Positions 1 through 9,216 of a DNA stretch of 64,000 bases are shown piece after piece; the stretch's first letter is position 1, and each line of letters begins with the position of its first letter. Made by a program: the position numbers and the translations under genes. The notes beneath the pieces were generated by a model, which saw only the letters and a list, made by a program, of their open reading frames with translations, searched no databases and was not told where the DNA came from. The DNA is from Bacteroides coprosuis DSM 18011 (GTDB lineage Bacteria; Bacteroidota; Bacteroidia; Bacteroidales; Bacteroidaceae), in the NCBI GenBank assembly GCA_000212915.1, contig CM001167.1, forward strand, positions 1,108,780-1,172,779, written 5' to 3'.

Positions 1-124
1 CAAAAATAAGAGTCATCTTCTTATTCTCTTTTGTGAAGATTGCAGATACATCATCAGTATCGTTGCAGCTTGTAAGAGCTGCAACGATAAGAAATAAGGG
101 TATATAATTTAATAATCTTTTCAT
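1..124 (-). CDS. Lipoprotein, N-terminal part only (cut by window edge)
   Basis: The frame opens with ATG at 124-122 on the minus strand and stays open to the window edge, giving 41 residues. It begins MKRLLNYIPLFLIVAALTSC, a lipoprotein signal peptide with lipobox LTSC, followed by CNDTDDVSAIF. Its ATG overlaps the stop of the dcp-like gene in an ATGA arrangement, so the two are translationally coupled in one operon. The CN-TDDV-AIF pattern recalls small Bacteroides lipoproteins of the DUF4847 type, but that is from memory and most of the protein lies outside the window. Confidence 0.7.
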   Translation of the reverse strand, partial: MKRLLNYIPLFLIVAALTSCNDTDDVSAIFTKENKKMTLIF

Positions 125-2211
125 AAAATGCCATTACGTTTAAGTAGAGCTTTTATGCTAGGCTCTTGTCCTCTGAATTTTTTGTATAATTTCATAGGAT
201 GCTCTGTACTTCCTTTAGAGAGGATATTGTCTCTAAAAGATTGTGCTACTTCGGGATTAAAAATACCTTTCTCTTGGAATAATGAGAATGCATCAGCATC
301 AAGTACTTCTGCCCATTTGTATCCATAGTAACCAGCTGCATAACCACCAGCAAATATGTGACCAAACTGAACACTCATACAAGCATCTTCAATCACAGGT
401 AGAACTTGTGCATCAGCCCATGCTTTTTGTTCAAATTCGATAACGTCTCCTTCAAATGGGGTTTCTCTAGTGTACCAAGCCATATCAAGTAGTCCGAAGC
501 TGACTTGACGAAGGCAGGCATACCCTGCATTAAAGTTTGCTGCATCAATAATCTTTTGGATTAAATCTTCAGGAAGATCTTCTCCTGTTTCGTAGTGTTT
601 TGCAAAAGTATTTAGATACTCTTTCTCAATTAGGAAGTTTTCCATGATTTGAGAAGGTAATTCTACAAAATCTCTGTATACATTTGTTCCACTTAAAGAT
701 TCATAAGTTGAGTTGGCAAACATTCCATGAAGCGCATGGCCAAATTCATGTAAGAATGTGTTTACTTCATCAAATGTTAGTAGGGCCGGTTTATTTGCTG
801 TTGGTTTGGTAAAGTTCATAACAATGGTGATGTGAGGACGGCTGTTTTCTCCGTTTTGATCAATCCATTGTTCTTTAAAACTTGTCATCCATGCTCCTGC
901 TCTCTTGCCTGCTCTGGGGTGGAAATCGGTATATAAAACGGATAAGAAGCTACCGTCTTTATCGAATACATCATAAGCCTTTACATCTTTGTGGTAAACA
1001 GGAATATCTTTATTTTCTTTGAAAGTGATACCATAAAGAGTTGTAGCCAATCCAAAGACTCCTTTTTTTACATTTTCTAGTTCGAAGTAGGGGCGGAGCA
1101 TTTCTTCGTTGAAGTTGAATTTTTTGTCTTTTAGCTTATTTGAATAATAGCTCCAGTCCCATGGCATAACAGTAAAGTCATTATTCTCTGTTTCTTTAGC
1201 TAGAGTAGTAACCTCATCGACTTCTTTGTTAGCAGTAGGTTTGTAAGCTTTTAATAGATCATTTAGTAGCTTGTAAACATTAGTGCTATTTTCAGCCATT
1301 CTCTTTTCTAGAGTATAATCTGCATATGATTTATAGCCTAATAATTGTGCTATTTCCATTTCTGTATTCACGATATCTTTCACAATTTGAGTATTGTTGA
1401 ATTCGTTATCATGAGTACATTTAGTATTATATGCCATATAAAGTTCTTTTCTTAGATCTCTATTGTCGGCATATCTCATTAGTGGAATGTAACTTGGAGC
1501 ATCCAGTGTAAAAACCCATCCTTCTTCTCCTTTTTCTTTAGCCGTTTCTTTGGCTGCTTCCAATGCACTTTCAGGTAAACCAGATAATTTTGCTTTATCA
1601 GTAACAACGAGTTTGTAGTTGTTGGTTTCTTTCAAGTTGTTTTCTCCAAATGCTAAACCTAATTGACTTAGCTTTTGAGATAACTCTCTATATTTTTCTT
1701 GATCTTTTCCTTCAAGGTTAGCTCCACTTCTTACAAATCCATCATAAACTTTATCTAGTAATACTTCTTGTTCATGATTTAGGTTTAAAGAGCTTTTTTT
1801 TGCATAAACTTCTTTTACCTTTTTAAATAAATCTTGATTTAAGCTTACGTTGTTGCTGTGTTCACTTAAAATAGGAACCATTTTTACGGCAATAGCCTGA
1901 AGTTCATCATTGGTTTCAGCACTACGTAAATTGAAGAAAACAGATAGTACTCTATCTAATAGTTTTCCTGAGTTTTCGTACGCTAAAATAGTATTCTCAA
2001 AAGTAGGAGAAGCTGTATTAGATGTTATAGCATCTATTTCAGCAGAATGTTGCTTTATACCCTCTAAGATAGCTGGTTCATAATTTTTGTTTTCGATTTT
2101 ATCAAAAGGAACCGTATTATGAGGCGTATTGTATTTCTCAAAAAAAGGGTTCTGTGCATGTATCATTGTCATAATGCAAAGTGAAATTAATAATAGACTT
2201 AGTTTTCTCAT
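121..2211 (-). CDS. dcp: M3-family peptidyl-dipeptidase (Dcp-like), periplasmic
   Basis: A 696-residue zinc metallopeptidase of the thimet oligopeptidase/Dcp family (M3), which removes dipeptides from peptide C-termini. The zinc site HEFGH is at residues 488-492, followed about 25 residues later by the third-ligand region (ELPSQIMENF). Residues 1-19 form a signal peptide ending in HAQ, so the enzyme acts in the periplasm. Length matches the family (about 680-710). It is followed with a 4-base overlap by a lipoprotein gene. The gap to gapA upstream contains the gapA terminator, so this gene should have its own promoter. M3 membership is secure; Dcp rather than another M3 subtype is inferred from length and export signal. 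Confidence 0.92.
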   Translation of the reverse strand: MRKLSLLLISLCIMTMIHAQNPFFEKYNTPHNTVPFDKIENKNYEPAILEGIKQHSAEIDAITSNTASPTFENTILAYENSGKLLDRVLSVFFNLRSAETNDELQAIAVKMVPILSEHSNNVSLNQDLFKKVKEVYAKKSSLNLNHEQEVLLDKVYDGFVRSGANLEGKDQEKYRELSQKLSQLGLAFGENNLKETNNYKLVVTDKAKLSGLPESALEAAKETAKEKGEEGWVFTLDAPSYIPLMRYADNRDLRKELYMAYNTKCTHDNEFNNTQIVKDIVNTEMEIAQLLGYKSYADYTLEKRMAENSTNVYKLLNDLLKAYKPTANKEVDEVTTLAKETENNDFTVMPWDWSYYSNKLKDKKFNFNEEMLRPYFELENVKKGVFGLATTLYGITFKENKDIPVYHKDVKAYDVFDKDGSFLSVLYTDFHPRAGKRAGAWMTSFKEQWIDQNGENSRPHITIVMNFTKPTANKPALLTFDEVNTFLHEFGHALHGMFANSTYESLSGTNVYRDFVELPSQIMENFLIEKEYLNTFAKHYETGEDLPEDLIQKIIDAANFNAGYACLRQVSFGLLDMAWYTRETPFEGDVIEFEQKAWADAQVLPVIEDACMSVQFGHIFAGGYAAGYYGYKWAEVLDADAFSLFQEKGIFNPEVAQSFRDNILSKGSTEHPMKLYKKFRGQEPSIKALLKRNGIL

Positions 2212-2323
2212 AAGAATTTTTGTTTACGGTGGTTATTATACAAAAATGCAAAAAAGAAACGAGCTTTCTAATATTCCCTAGATAGTATTTGTTGTTTTAG
2301 AGCTTTTTAGAAATTTAGGAATA

Positions 2324-2355
2324 TAAAAAAAGGATGTCCTAGGACATCCTTTTTG
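2324..2355 (-). terminator. Intrinsic terminator after gapA
   Basis: A perfect 20-nt palindrome at 2331-2350 (arm AGGATGTCCT) is flanked by seven A on the left and five T on the right. On the minus strand it ends gapA with a T-tract; the right-hand T-run would also let it act in the other direction. Confidence 0.85.
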
Positions 2356-2374
2356 CTTAATCTATAATAGCTAA

Positions 2375-3403
<1,029 letters not shown>

Positions 3404-3464
3404 TTAATAAAATATTTTGTTTAAAATATAGCTCTTAACTAGTATTTAGTTATTCGATGGAGTG

Positions 3465-3472
3465 CAAAAATA
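3465..3472 (-). promoter_or_regulatory. Probable gapA promoter (-7 box)
   Basis: The minus strand reads TATTTTTG here, a full match to the Bacteroides -7 consensus TAnnTTTG, about 80 nt before the gapA start. I see no TTTG at the expected -33 distance. The divergent mscL gene starts only about 50 nt away on the other side, so the two promoters would be close together. Confidence 0.5.
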
Positions 3473-3522
3473 AGTAATTGTTTTTATATTCGCACGTTAA
3501 ATGACTACTAAAAAATAAAATT

Positions 3523-3960
3523 ATGAAAAAAGGTACGTTAATTCAAGAATTTAAAGAGTTTGCAGTTAAAGGCAACGTAGTTGATATGGCTGTCGGTGTT
3601 GTAATCGGTGGTGCTTTTGGTAAAATTGTATCTTCTGTTGTGGCCGATATCATTATGCCTCCTATAGGTTTACTTGTTGGAGGAGTGAACTTTACAGAGC
3701 TAAAATGGATCATGAGAGATGCTGTAGTAGATGCCGCTGGGGAAGAAGTTACTGCCGCAGTAACACTCAATTATGGTATGTTTATTCAAAATATATTTGA
3801 CTTTATAATTATCGCTTTTTCTATTTTCTTGTTTGTAAAATTAATTAACAAAATGACTCGAAAGAAACAAGAAGAAGAGAAACCTGCTGCACCTCCTGCA
3901 CCAAGTAAAGAAGAGGTTTTATTAGGTGAAATAAGAGATTTGTTGAAAGAAAAAAAATAA
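3523..3960 (+). CDS. mscL: Large-conductance mechanosensitive channel MscL
   Basis: A 145-residue inner-membrane channel that opens under membrane tension to release solutes during hypo-osmotic shock. The N-terminal [26 protein letters not shown] is the conserved TM1 pore helix. A periplasmic loop follows, then TM2 (about 90-108) and a charged C-terminal helix rich in Lys/Glu with a proline-rich linker (PAAPPAPS). Length is typical (about 130-150). No clear terminator separates it from guaA 51 bases downstream. Confidence 0.95.
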   Translation: MKKGTLIQEFKEFAVKGNVVDMAVGVVIGGAFGKIVSSVVADIIMPPIGLLVGGVNFTELKWIMRDAVVDAAGEEVTAAVTLNYGMFIQNIFDFIIIAFSIFLFVKLINKMTRKKQEEEKPAAPPAPSKEEVLLGEIRDLLKEKK

Positions 3961-3973
3961 TTTCCCCTAAAAT

Positions 3974-3989
3974 GAGTACTTTTGTACTC
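3974..3989 (+). promoter_or_regulatory. guaA promoter -7 box inside a small palindrome
   Basis: TACTTTTG at 3977-3984 matches the Bacteroides -7 consensus, 28 nt before the guaA ATG. It lies inside the inverted repeat GAGTAC-TTTT-GTACTC, whose arms are at 3974-3979 and 3984-3989. The overlap with the core promoter makes it a candidate operator, but short palindromes also arise by chance. No -33 TTTG is seen at the right distance. Confidence 0.45.
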
Positions 3990-4011
3990 AAATACAATAC
4001 AACTTCTAGTT

Positions 4012-5535
4012 ATGCAAGAAAAAATAATTATTCTAGACTTTGGTTCACAAACTACTCAGCTGATAGGCAGACGTGTGCGTGAATTAAACACTTACTGTGA
4101 AATTGTACCTTATAATAAGTTTCCAAAGGATGATGACTCTATCAAAGGTGTTATTTTATCGGGAAGCCCTTTCTCTGTTTATGATGATAAGGCTTTTAAA
4201 ATAGCATTAAAAGATATTTGGGGTAAATATCCTATTCTTGGTATTTGTTATGGTGCACAATTTATAGCATCTGAGTGTGGTGGAAAGGTTGAGCCTACTG
4301 CTACTCGCGAATATGGTCGTTCTAAATTATCATGGTTGAATTCTAATAATTTGTTATTGGAAGGTATATCTCAAAACTCTCAAGTTTGGATGAGTCATGG
4401 TGATACCATAACTTCTATTCCAGATAATTTTGAAAAAATTGCTTCAACGGAAGAGGTTGATATTGCTGCTTATCAAGTGAAAGGTGAGTCTATTTGGGCT
4501 GTACAATTTCATCCTGAAGTATATCACTCTGAAGATGGTACTCAATTACTAAAGAACTTCGTCTTTAATATTTGTGGTTGTCATGGTTCTTGGTCACCTG
4601 CTTCTTTTGTGGAGCATACGGTTGCCGAGTTAAAAAAACAACTTGGTGATGATAAAGTTGTATTGGCTCTTAGTGGAGGGGTTGACTCTTCTGTTGCTGC
4701 CGTATTACTGAATAAAGCTATTGGTAAAAACCTAACTTGTGTTTTTGTAGATCATGGTTTGTTACGTAAAGATGAATTTAAAAACGTACTTCATGATTAT
4801 GAATGCTTAGGCTTAAATGTAATAGGTGTTGATGCTAGTAAAAAGTTTTATTCAGAACTTGCTGGAGTAACAGATCCTGAGCAAAAGAGAAAAATTATAG
4901 GAAAGGGTTTCATTGATGTATTCGATGTAGAAGCTCATAAAATACAAGATGTAAAATGGTTAGCTCAAGGCACTATCTATCCTGATGTTATTGAGTCTTT
5001 ATCAATTACAGGAACAGTAATTAAGAGTCATCACAATGTGGGTGGGCTACCAGAAAAGATGGACTTAAAACTTTGCGAGCCTTTACGTCTTTTATTTAAA
5101 GATGAAGTTCGTAGAGTGGGCCGTGAGATGGGTATGCCCGAGCATCTGATTAAAAGACATCCATTTCCAGGACCTGGTCTTGGGGTACGTATATTAGGTG
5201 ATATTACTCCAGAAAAAGTACGTGTATTACAAGAAGCTGATCATATTTTTATTCAAGGTTTGATTGATTGGAATCTATACGATACGGTATGGCAAGCAGG
5301 GGTGATTTTACTACCTGTACAATCTGTTGGAGTAATGGGTGATGAGAGAACTTATGAAAGTGCAGTAGCATTGCGTGCAGTAGCTTCTACTGATGCTATG
5401 ACTGCCGATTGGGTTCATCTTCCTTATGAGTTTTTGGCTAAGATGTCTAATGATATTATAAATAAAGTGCGCGGTGTAAATCGTGTTACCTATGATATTA
5501 GTTCTAAGCCACCTGCAACTATTGAGTGGGAATAA
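4012..5535 (+). CDS. guaA: GMP synthase (glutamine-hydrolysing)
   Basis: A 507-residue enzyme converting XMP to GMP, the last step of de novo guanine nucleotide synthesis. The N-terminal class I glutamine amidotransferase domain has the nucleophile in GICYGAQ and the His/Glu pair in HPEVYHS. The ATP-pyrophosphatase domain has the P-loop [10 protein letters not shown]. The C-terminal dimerisation domain has [14 protein letters not shown] chose ATG at 4012 because the protein then starts [13 protein letters not shown], as in the family; the frame extends 10 codons further to 3982, but that stretch overlaps the promoter and looks non-coding. A strong terminator follows. Confidence 0.96.
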   Translation: MQEKIIILDFGSQTTQLIGRRVRELNTYCEIVPYNKFPKDDDSIKGVILSGSPFSVYDDKAFKIALKDIWGKYPILGICYGAQFIASECGGKVEPTATREYGRSKLSWLNSNNLLLEGISQNSQVWMSHGDTITSIPDNFEKIASTEEVDIAAYQVKGESIWAVQFHPEVYHSEDGTQLLKNFVFNICGCHGSWSPASFVEHTVAELKKQLGDDKVVLALSGGVDSSVAAVLLNKAIGKNLTCVFVDHGLLRKDEFKNVLHDYECLGLNVIGVDASKKFYSELAGVTDPEQKRKIIGKGFIDVFDVEAHKIQDVKWLAQGTIYPDVIESLSITGTVIKSHHNVGGLPEKMDLKLCEPLRLLFKDEVRRVGREMGMPEHLIKRHPFPGPGLGVRILGDITPEKVRVLQEADHIFIQGLIDWNLYDTVWQAGVILLPVQSVGVMGDERTYESAVALRAVASTDAMTADWVHLPYEFLAKMSNDIINKVRGVNRVTYDISSKPPATIEWE

Positions 5536-5554
5536 ATTATTACAAATAAAAGAG

Positions 5555-5594
5555 AAAGCGGATGTAATCCTAGTGATTATTATCCGCTTTTTTT
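5555..5594 (+). terminator. Intrinsic terminator after guaA
   Basis: Arms AAAGCGGAT (5555-5563) and ATCCGCTTT (5582-5590) form a 9-bp stem, followed by a run of seven T. It starts 20 nt after the guaA stop. Confidence 0.85.
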
Positions 5595-6391
5595 GTGTAA
5601 ATACTTTACATATCCTTATGTGCTTACTTTGGGGATTTATAGAGATAAGTACAGATCCTAAGATTGTTTCAGAATAAATTTTAAATATGCCGATTTTTAA
5701 GTGTGATAATTTTGTGCTGTAAATTTACTTTTTGTCGGAATATGATCCCTTGTTCTGTATTTATTTCTTGTTACTTGGTTGTTCAAAATACGTGTATATA
5801 TGTATATAAGAATGGGAATAGGGCTAACTGTTTTTATTCCTCTTCATATACACACCCTTTTCTGTTTTCATTTTTTATATAAGATTTGTAATACTGTTGT
5901 AATATCTTACTAAGAATAAGAGTCTTTACAAGAAATAAGGGAATTGTAAATTCATGTTTACATTTAGTCTAATATAAACTTTTTTACTCCTTTTGATAAA
6001 GGAAGATTATCTTTTAGAGTAATTCGTTTACTCTGAATTTGATTACTGTCTTTAAATCTCTGTCATGATAATCATGTATTTCTAGTAATAAAATACTTAA
6101 CTAGATCGGTGTACTTATCTCTTTATTATTAAGGATAATTCTAAATGTATAAAAATACGCATGAATAATTAGACTTTTTTCTGACACCGACATGAAGTCA
6201 TCATGTCGGTGTCATGATGATGTTTTTACTAGGTTAAAACAGATTCATATCAGTTTTAAAGTTTTTTCTTACTTAAAGATTGATTAGATGGAATAATATA
6301 CAGTCGTGATGTTATAAATAACCATTTTAGAGTTGAAATTAATATCTTTAATAGGGTAGGTTTTTGTTGTATCCTTTGTATCTAAGGATAT
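5595..6391. other. Gene-free intergenic region between convergent guaA and ansA
   Basis: About 800 bases with no reading frame that resembles a protein, no tRNA-like fold and no recognisable riboswitch. It is very AT-rich. The only structured item is the palindromic element at 6182-6214. A TAATTTTG box at 5707-5714 matches the -7 consensus, but no -33 partner is visible, so an unannotated small RNA remains possible but unsupported. Confidence 0.5.
6182..6214. repeat. Dispersed palindrome, copy A (ACACCGACA/TGTCGGTGT family)
   Basis: Perfect 14-bp arms TGACACCGACATGA (6182-6195) and TCATGTCGGTGTCA (6201-6214) with a 5-nt loop. The same core recurs at 27247, 42111 and 55987 in this window. It lies between the 3' ends of convergent guaA and ansA, each of which has its own conventional terminator, so it is not needed as a terminator for either. 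Confidence 0.85.
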
Positions 6392-6417
6392 AAAAAAAGT
6401 GCTGTATACAGCACTTT
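6392..6417 (-). terminator. Intrinsic terminator after ansA
   Basis: A perfect palindrome at 6396-6417 (arm AAAGTGCTGTA) lies just beyond the ansA stop. On the minus strand it runs into a T-tract formed by the A-run at 6392-6398. Confidence 0.8.
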
Positions 6418-6440
6418 CCACTTTATCTTTTAATATAGAA

Positions 6441-7490
6441 TTAATAATCTTCCATCTTACTAATTTCTCCAGCGAGATCCGAACTCATTAGTTTTTTTAC
6501 TTTTTCATAATCATAACCATGTCCAAGTAAAAACATAAGTTTGGTTACAGCACATTCTGTAGTACTATCGTAGCCACTTATTACTCCTGAATCTAAGAGA
6601 TGTATTCCTGTTTCATATCGTTGCATTTCTACTGAACCTGCTGCACATTGAGTAATATTGATAATGATTACTCCTCGTTTTGTGGCTCTTTTAATCAAGT
6701 CAATAAACCAAGGTCTTTGTGGTGCATTGCCCGACCCATAAGTGCGTAGTACGATAGCCTTTACTTTTTCATTTTCAAAAACTGGAGCAACAATATCTCT
6801 TTGAATACCAGGAAAGAGAGTAACGATAGCTACATGTGGATCATATAGATAGTGTGCTTTTAGCTTCTTATTCTTATCTACTTTTCGAATAAGGTTATAT
6901 TCATATTTAATGTGAATACCTACTGTTGCAAGTGGTGGATAATTAAATGAGCTAAAAGCTCTGAAATTTTCGGCGCTGTGTTTGATAGTTCTATTACCTC
7001 TCATGAGATGGTTTTCAAAGAAAACACAAACTTCGGGTACAATGGGTTCTCCATTGGGATATTGAGCTGCTGCTATTTCAATAGCTGTGAGCAAGTTTTC
7101 TTTACCATCAGTACGTAGTTTACCTATGGGTAATTGTGAGCCAGTTAGAATAACAGGTTTGTTTATATTCTCTAGCATAAAACTTAATGCAGATGCCGTG
7201 AAAGACATAGTATCTGTACCATGAAGAATTACAAAACCTTCGTAATTATCATAATTACGGTCTATAATTTTCACCAAATCAACCCAAAAAGAAGGATCCA
7301 TATCTGATGAATCGATGGGAGGGTCAAATTGAAAGGAATGAAAATTTATATTGAAGCGTTTTAATTCGGGAACATAAGTTATCAAGTGATCGAAATCAAA
7401 GTTCTCGAGAGCTCCAGTATCTGGATTTTCAATCATTCCTATCGTACCTCCGGTATATATCAGTAGGACAGAAGGACTATTAGCTTTCAT
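6441..7490 (-). CDS. ansA: Type I L-asparaginase (cytoplasmic)
   Basis: A 349-residue asparaginase hydrolysing L-asparagine to aspartate and ammonia. The first catalytic Thr is in LLIYTGGTIGM (residues 10-20). The second catalytic motif is GFVILHGTDTMSFTASALSFM, carrying the Thr-Asp pair. No signal peptide is present, which fits the cytoplasmic type I enzyme; length fits AnsA (about 340-350). It lies 122 bases downstream of trpB on the same strand but has its own promoter-like sequence, with an inverted repeat over it. Readthrough from trpB is possible because no terminator is visible between them. Confidence 0.93.
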   Translation of the reverse strand: MKANSPSVLLIYTGGTIGMIENPDTGALENFDFDHLITYVPELKRFNINFHSFQFDPPIDSSDMDPSFWVDLVKIIDRNYDNYEGFVILHGTDTMSFTASALSFMLENINKPVILTGSQLPIGKLRTDGKENLLTAIEIAAAQYPNGEPIVPEVCVFFENHLMRGNRTIKHSAENFRAFSSFNYPPLATVGIHIKYEYNLIRKVDKNKKLKAHYLYDPHVAIVTLFPGIQRDIVAPVFENEKVKAIVLRTYGSGNAPQRPWFIDLIKRATKRGVIIINITQCAAGSVEMQRYETGIHLLDSGVISGYDSTTECAVTKLMFLLGHGYDYEKVKKLMSSDLAGEISKMEDY

Positions 7491-7501
7491 AATGTAACAA
7501 G

Positions 7502-7581
7502 TTTGGCTATAAATATAAAAATGGAACTATCATTATCTCATTATAGCCAAATATAAGTATTAATATTTACTTTTTGTCAAA
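7502..7581 (-). promoter_or_regulatory. ansA promoter with overlapping inverted repeat
   Basis: On the minus strand TTTG (7578-7581) is followed after 22 nt by TATATTTG (7548-7555), a Bacteroides-type promoter with a slightly long spacer. An 11-bp perfect inverted repeat, TTTGGCTATAA (7502-7512) and TTATAGCCAAA (7541-7551), overlaps the -7 box and flanks the predicted start region. That geometry suggests an operator or a 5' UTR hairpin just ahead of the ansA start. Confidence 0.55.
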
Positions 7582-7612
7582 ATACATCTTTAAAAATCAA
7601 TATTTTATGCGA

Positions 7613-8803
7613 TTAGATAAATCTTTTTCTTTCAGCTAAATAAGTGTTTATATCTTTATCGCCTCTACCCGAAAGAGTAACCACTACAACGTCTTCTGGC
7701 TTGAATGTTACTCTGTCTAATACAGCTAGTGCATGAGCTGATTCAAGCGCAGGGATGATGCCTTCTTTTTCTGTTAGCTCAAATGCTGCTTTTAGAGCTT
7801 CATCATCATTTATAGCAAGTACTAAAGCTCTTTTTTCGGCGGCTAAGTGCGCAGGTAGTGGTCCGATACCGGGATAATCTAGTCCAGCTGAAATAGAATA
7901 AGGTTCTTTAATCTCTCCGTTTTCATCGTACATGACTAAGGTTTTAAATCCATGCAGAATACCTTCTTTGCCAGCACTGATGCTAGCTGCCGTTTCTCCA
8001 GTTTCTACACCTTTTCCTCCAGCTTCTGCAAAAATAATATTCGCTCTTAAGTCGTCCACAAAGTGATAAACTGTGCCACTAGCATTACTTCCTCCACCAA
8101 TACAAGCAATAAGATAATCAGGATAGTCACGTCCTTCTTTTTCTTCTAATTGTTGTTTGATTTCTTTACTAATTATAGATTGTAACCTGCTGACCATATC
8201 TGGGTAAGGGTGAGGTCCTACAGTTGATCCAATTAAATAATATATTTCTGATGGATTTTTTGCCCATGCTGCGATAGCCTCATCTACAGCATCTTTTAAG
8301 GTCATGCTACCAGATGTTGCAGGATGAACGGTTGCACCAAGCATTTCCATCCTTTGTACATTGACGTGTTGGCGTTCGACATCCAATTTACCCATGTAAA
8401 TATGGCAATCCATACCCATCAAGGCACATACGGTAGCAGTAGCTACACCATGTTGACCCGCACCTGTTTCCGCAATTATCTTTGTTTTGCTAAGTCTTTT
8501 CGCTAAAAGAATCTGACCAATTGTATTATTGATTTTATGAGCACCCGTGTGGTTTAAGTCCTCTCTTTTAAGATAAATTTTACATCCACATTTTTGAGAT
8601 AAATGTTTAGATAGGTAAAGAGGAGATGGGCGTCCCACATAGTCCTTCAATAGTGAGTAATATTCTTCTTGAAATTCAGGATCATTGAGAATCTCTAAAT
8701 ATTTTTCTTGTAATTCATCTATGCATGGTTTTAAGATATCAGGAATAAAAGTTCCTCCAAACTGTCCGTAAAATCCCTTCGAATCTGCTAAATAAGTTTT
8801 CAT
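7613..8803 (-). CDS. trpB: Tryptophan synthase beta subunit (TrpB1 type)
   Basis: A 396-residue PLP enzyme joining indole and serine to make tryptophan, normally in complex with TrpA. The PLP lysine is in HTGAHKINNTIGQ, the phosphate-binding loop is GGGSNASG, and GRPSPLY is conserved. Length and motifs match the ordinary TrpB1 rather than the longer TrpB2. In Bacteroides trpB is usually the first gene of the whole trp operon; here no trpE, G, D, C, F or A follows, and ansA is next instead. The gene is preceded by a Trp-codon leader peptide and a strong terminator, so expression is probably controlled by transcription attenuation. Confidence 0.96.
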   Translation of the reverse strand: MKTYLADSKGFYGQFGGTFIPDILKPCIDELQEKYLEILNDPEFQEEYYSLLKDYVGRPSPLYLSKHLSQKCGCKIYLKREDLNHTGAHKINNTIGQILLAKRLSKTKIIAETGAGQHGVATATVCALMGMDCHIYMGKLDVERQHVNVQRMEMLGATVHPATSGSMTLKDAVDEAIAAWAKNPSEIYYLIGSTVGPHPYPDMVSRLQSIISKEIKQQLEEKEGRDYPDYLIACIGGGSNASGTVYHFVDDLRANIIFAEAGGKGVETGETAASISAGKEGILHGFKTLVMYDENGEIKEPYSISAGLDYPGIGPLPAHLAAEKRALVLAINDDEALKAAFELTEKEGIIPALESAHALAVLDRVTFKPEDVVVVTLSGRGDKDINTYLAERKRFI

Positions 8804-8854
8804 TTTTTCTAAATTAAAAGTATTGAGTTATAGTGTTGTTTGAAATTTTGATAC

Positions 8855-8893
8855 AAAAAAACGAGCCTTGTCGCGTTGGCGACAAGGCTCGTT
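8855..8893 (-). terminator. Attenuator terminator of trpB
   Basis: A perfect 15-bp stem, AACGAGCCTTGTCGC (8860-8874) with GCGACAAGGCTCGTT (8879-8893), with a 4-nt loop. On the minus strand it runs into seven T. It lies between the Trp-rich leader ORF and trpB, 52 nt before the trpB start, so it must be bypassed for trpB to be transcribed. Leader bases ACAACTCG (8959-8952 on the minus strand) could pair with CGAG and TTGT of the first arm (8891-8888 and 8885-8882), leaving a 2-nt bulge: a candidate antiterminator that I have not energy-scored. Confidence 0.85.
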
Positions 8894-8940
8894 GTATACG
8901 TTTAATGTTCAATTAATATAATACATAAAGCAATGCTCCT

Positions 8941-8991
8941 TCACGACTCATCGAGTTGTAAAAGACGCCACCACCAATATGTATTTACCAT
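8941..8991 (-). CDS. trpL: trp leader peptide (three consecutive Trp codons)
   Basis: The ORF encodes MVNTYWWWRLLQLDES (16 residues) and ends in TGA. Three consecutive TGG codons at 8976-8968 are very unlikely by chance in AT-rich DNA. It lies about 28 nt after the predicted transcription start and 48 nt before a strong terminator that precedes trpB. This is the classical attenuator layout: a ribosome stalled at Trp codons when charged tRNA-Trp is scarce would prevent terminator formation. Confidence 0.85.
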   Translation of the reverse strand: MVNTYWWWRLLQLDES

Positions 8992-9025
8992 TGAAAATTT
9001 CATCTGTTTTATAATTTGATAGTCG

Positions 9026-9057
9026 CAAATCTATGTATTAAAGTTATGTAGTGCAAA
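9026..9057 (-). promoter_or_regulatory. Promoter of the trp leader-trpB unit
   Basis: On the minus strand TTTG (9057-9054), a 20-nt spacer, then TAGATTTG (9033-9026). Both boxes match the Bacteroides housekeeping consensus with ideal spacing. The predicted start is near 9019, just ahead of the leader ORF. Confidence 0.8.
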
Positions 9058-9216
9058 TAAAACATATAAAAAATGTTGTTTTTAACATAAATCACTGTAA
9101 AAAGTAACAGAATGTAATTCAAAAATAAAGGTATTAATAACTATTTATAAGGTCGAACTGTTGTAGATAATAGATAAATTCTATTCCTTTATGATAAGAA
9201 TTAAAATCTAGTAAAT

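Noticed and set aside
5483-5677. Open frame across the end of guaA and its terminator
   Set aside because: It overlaps a real gene in another frame, includes the terminator stem and has no protein-like features.
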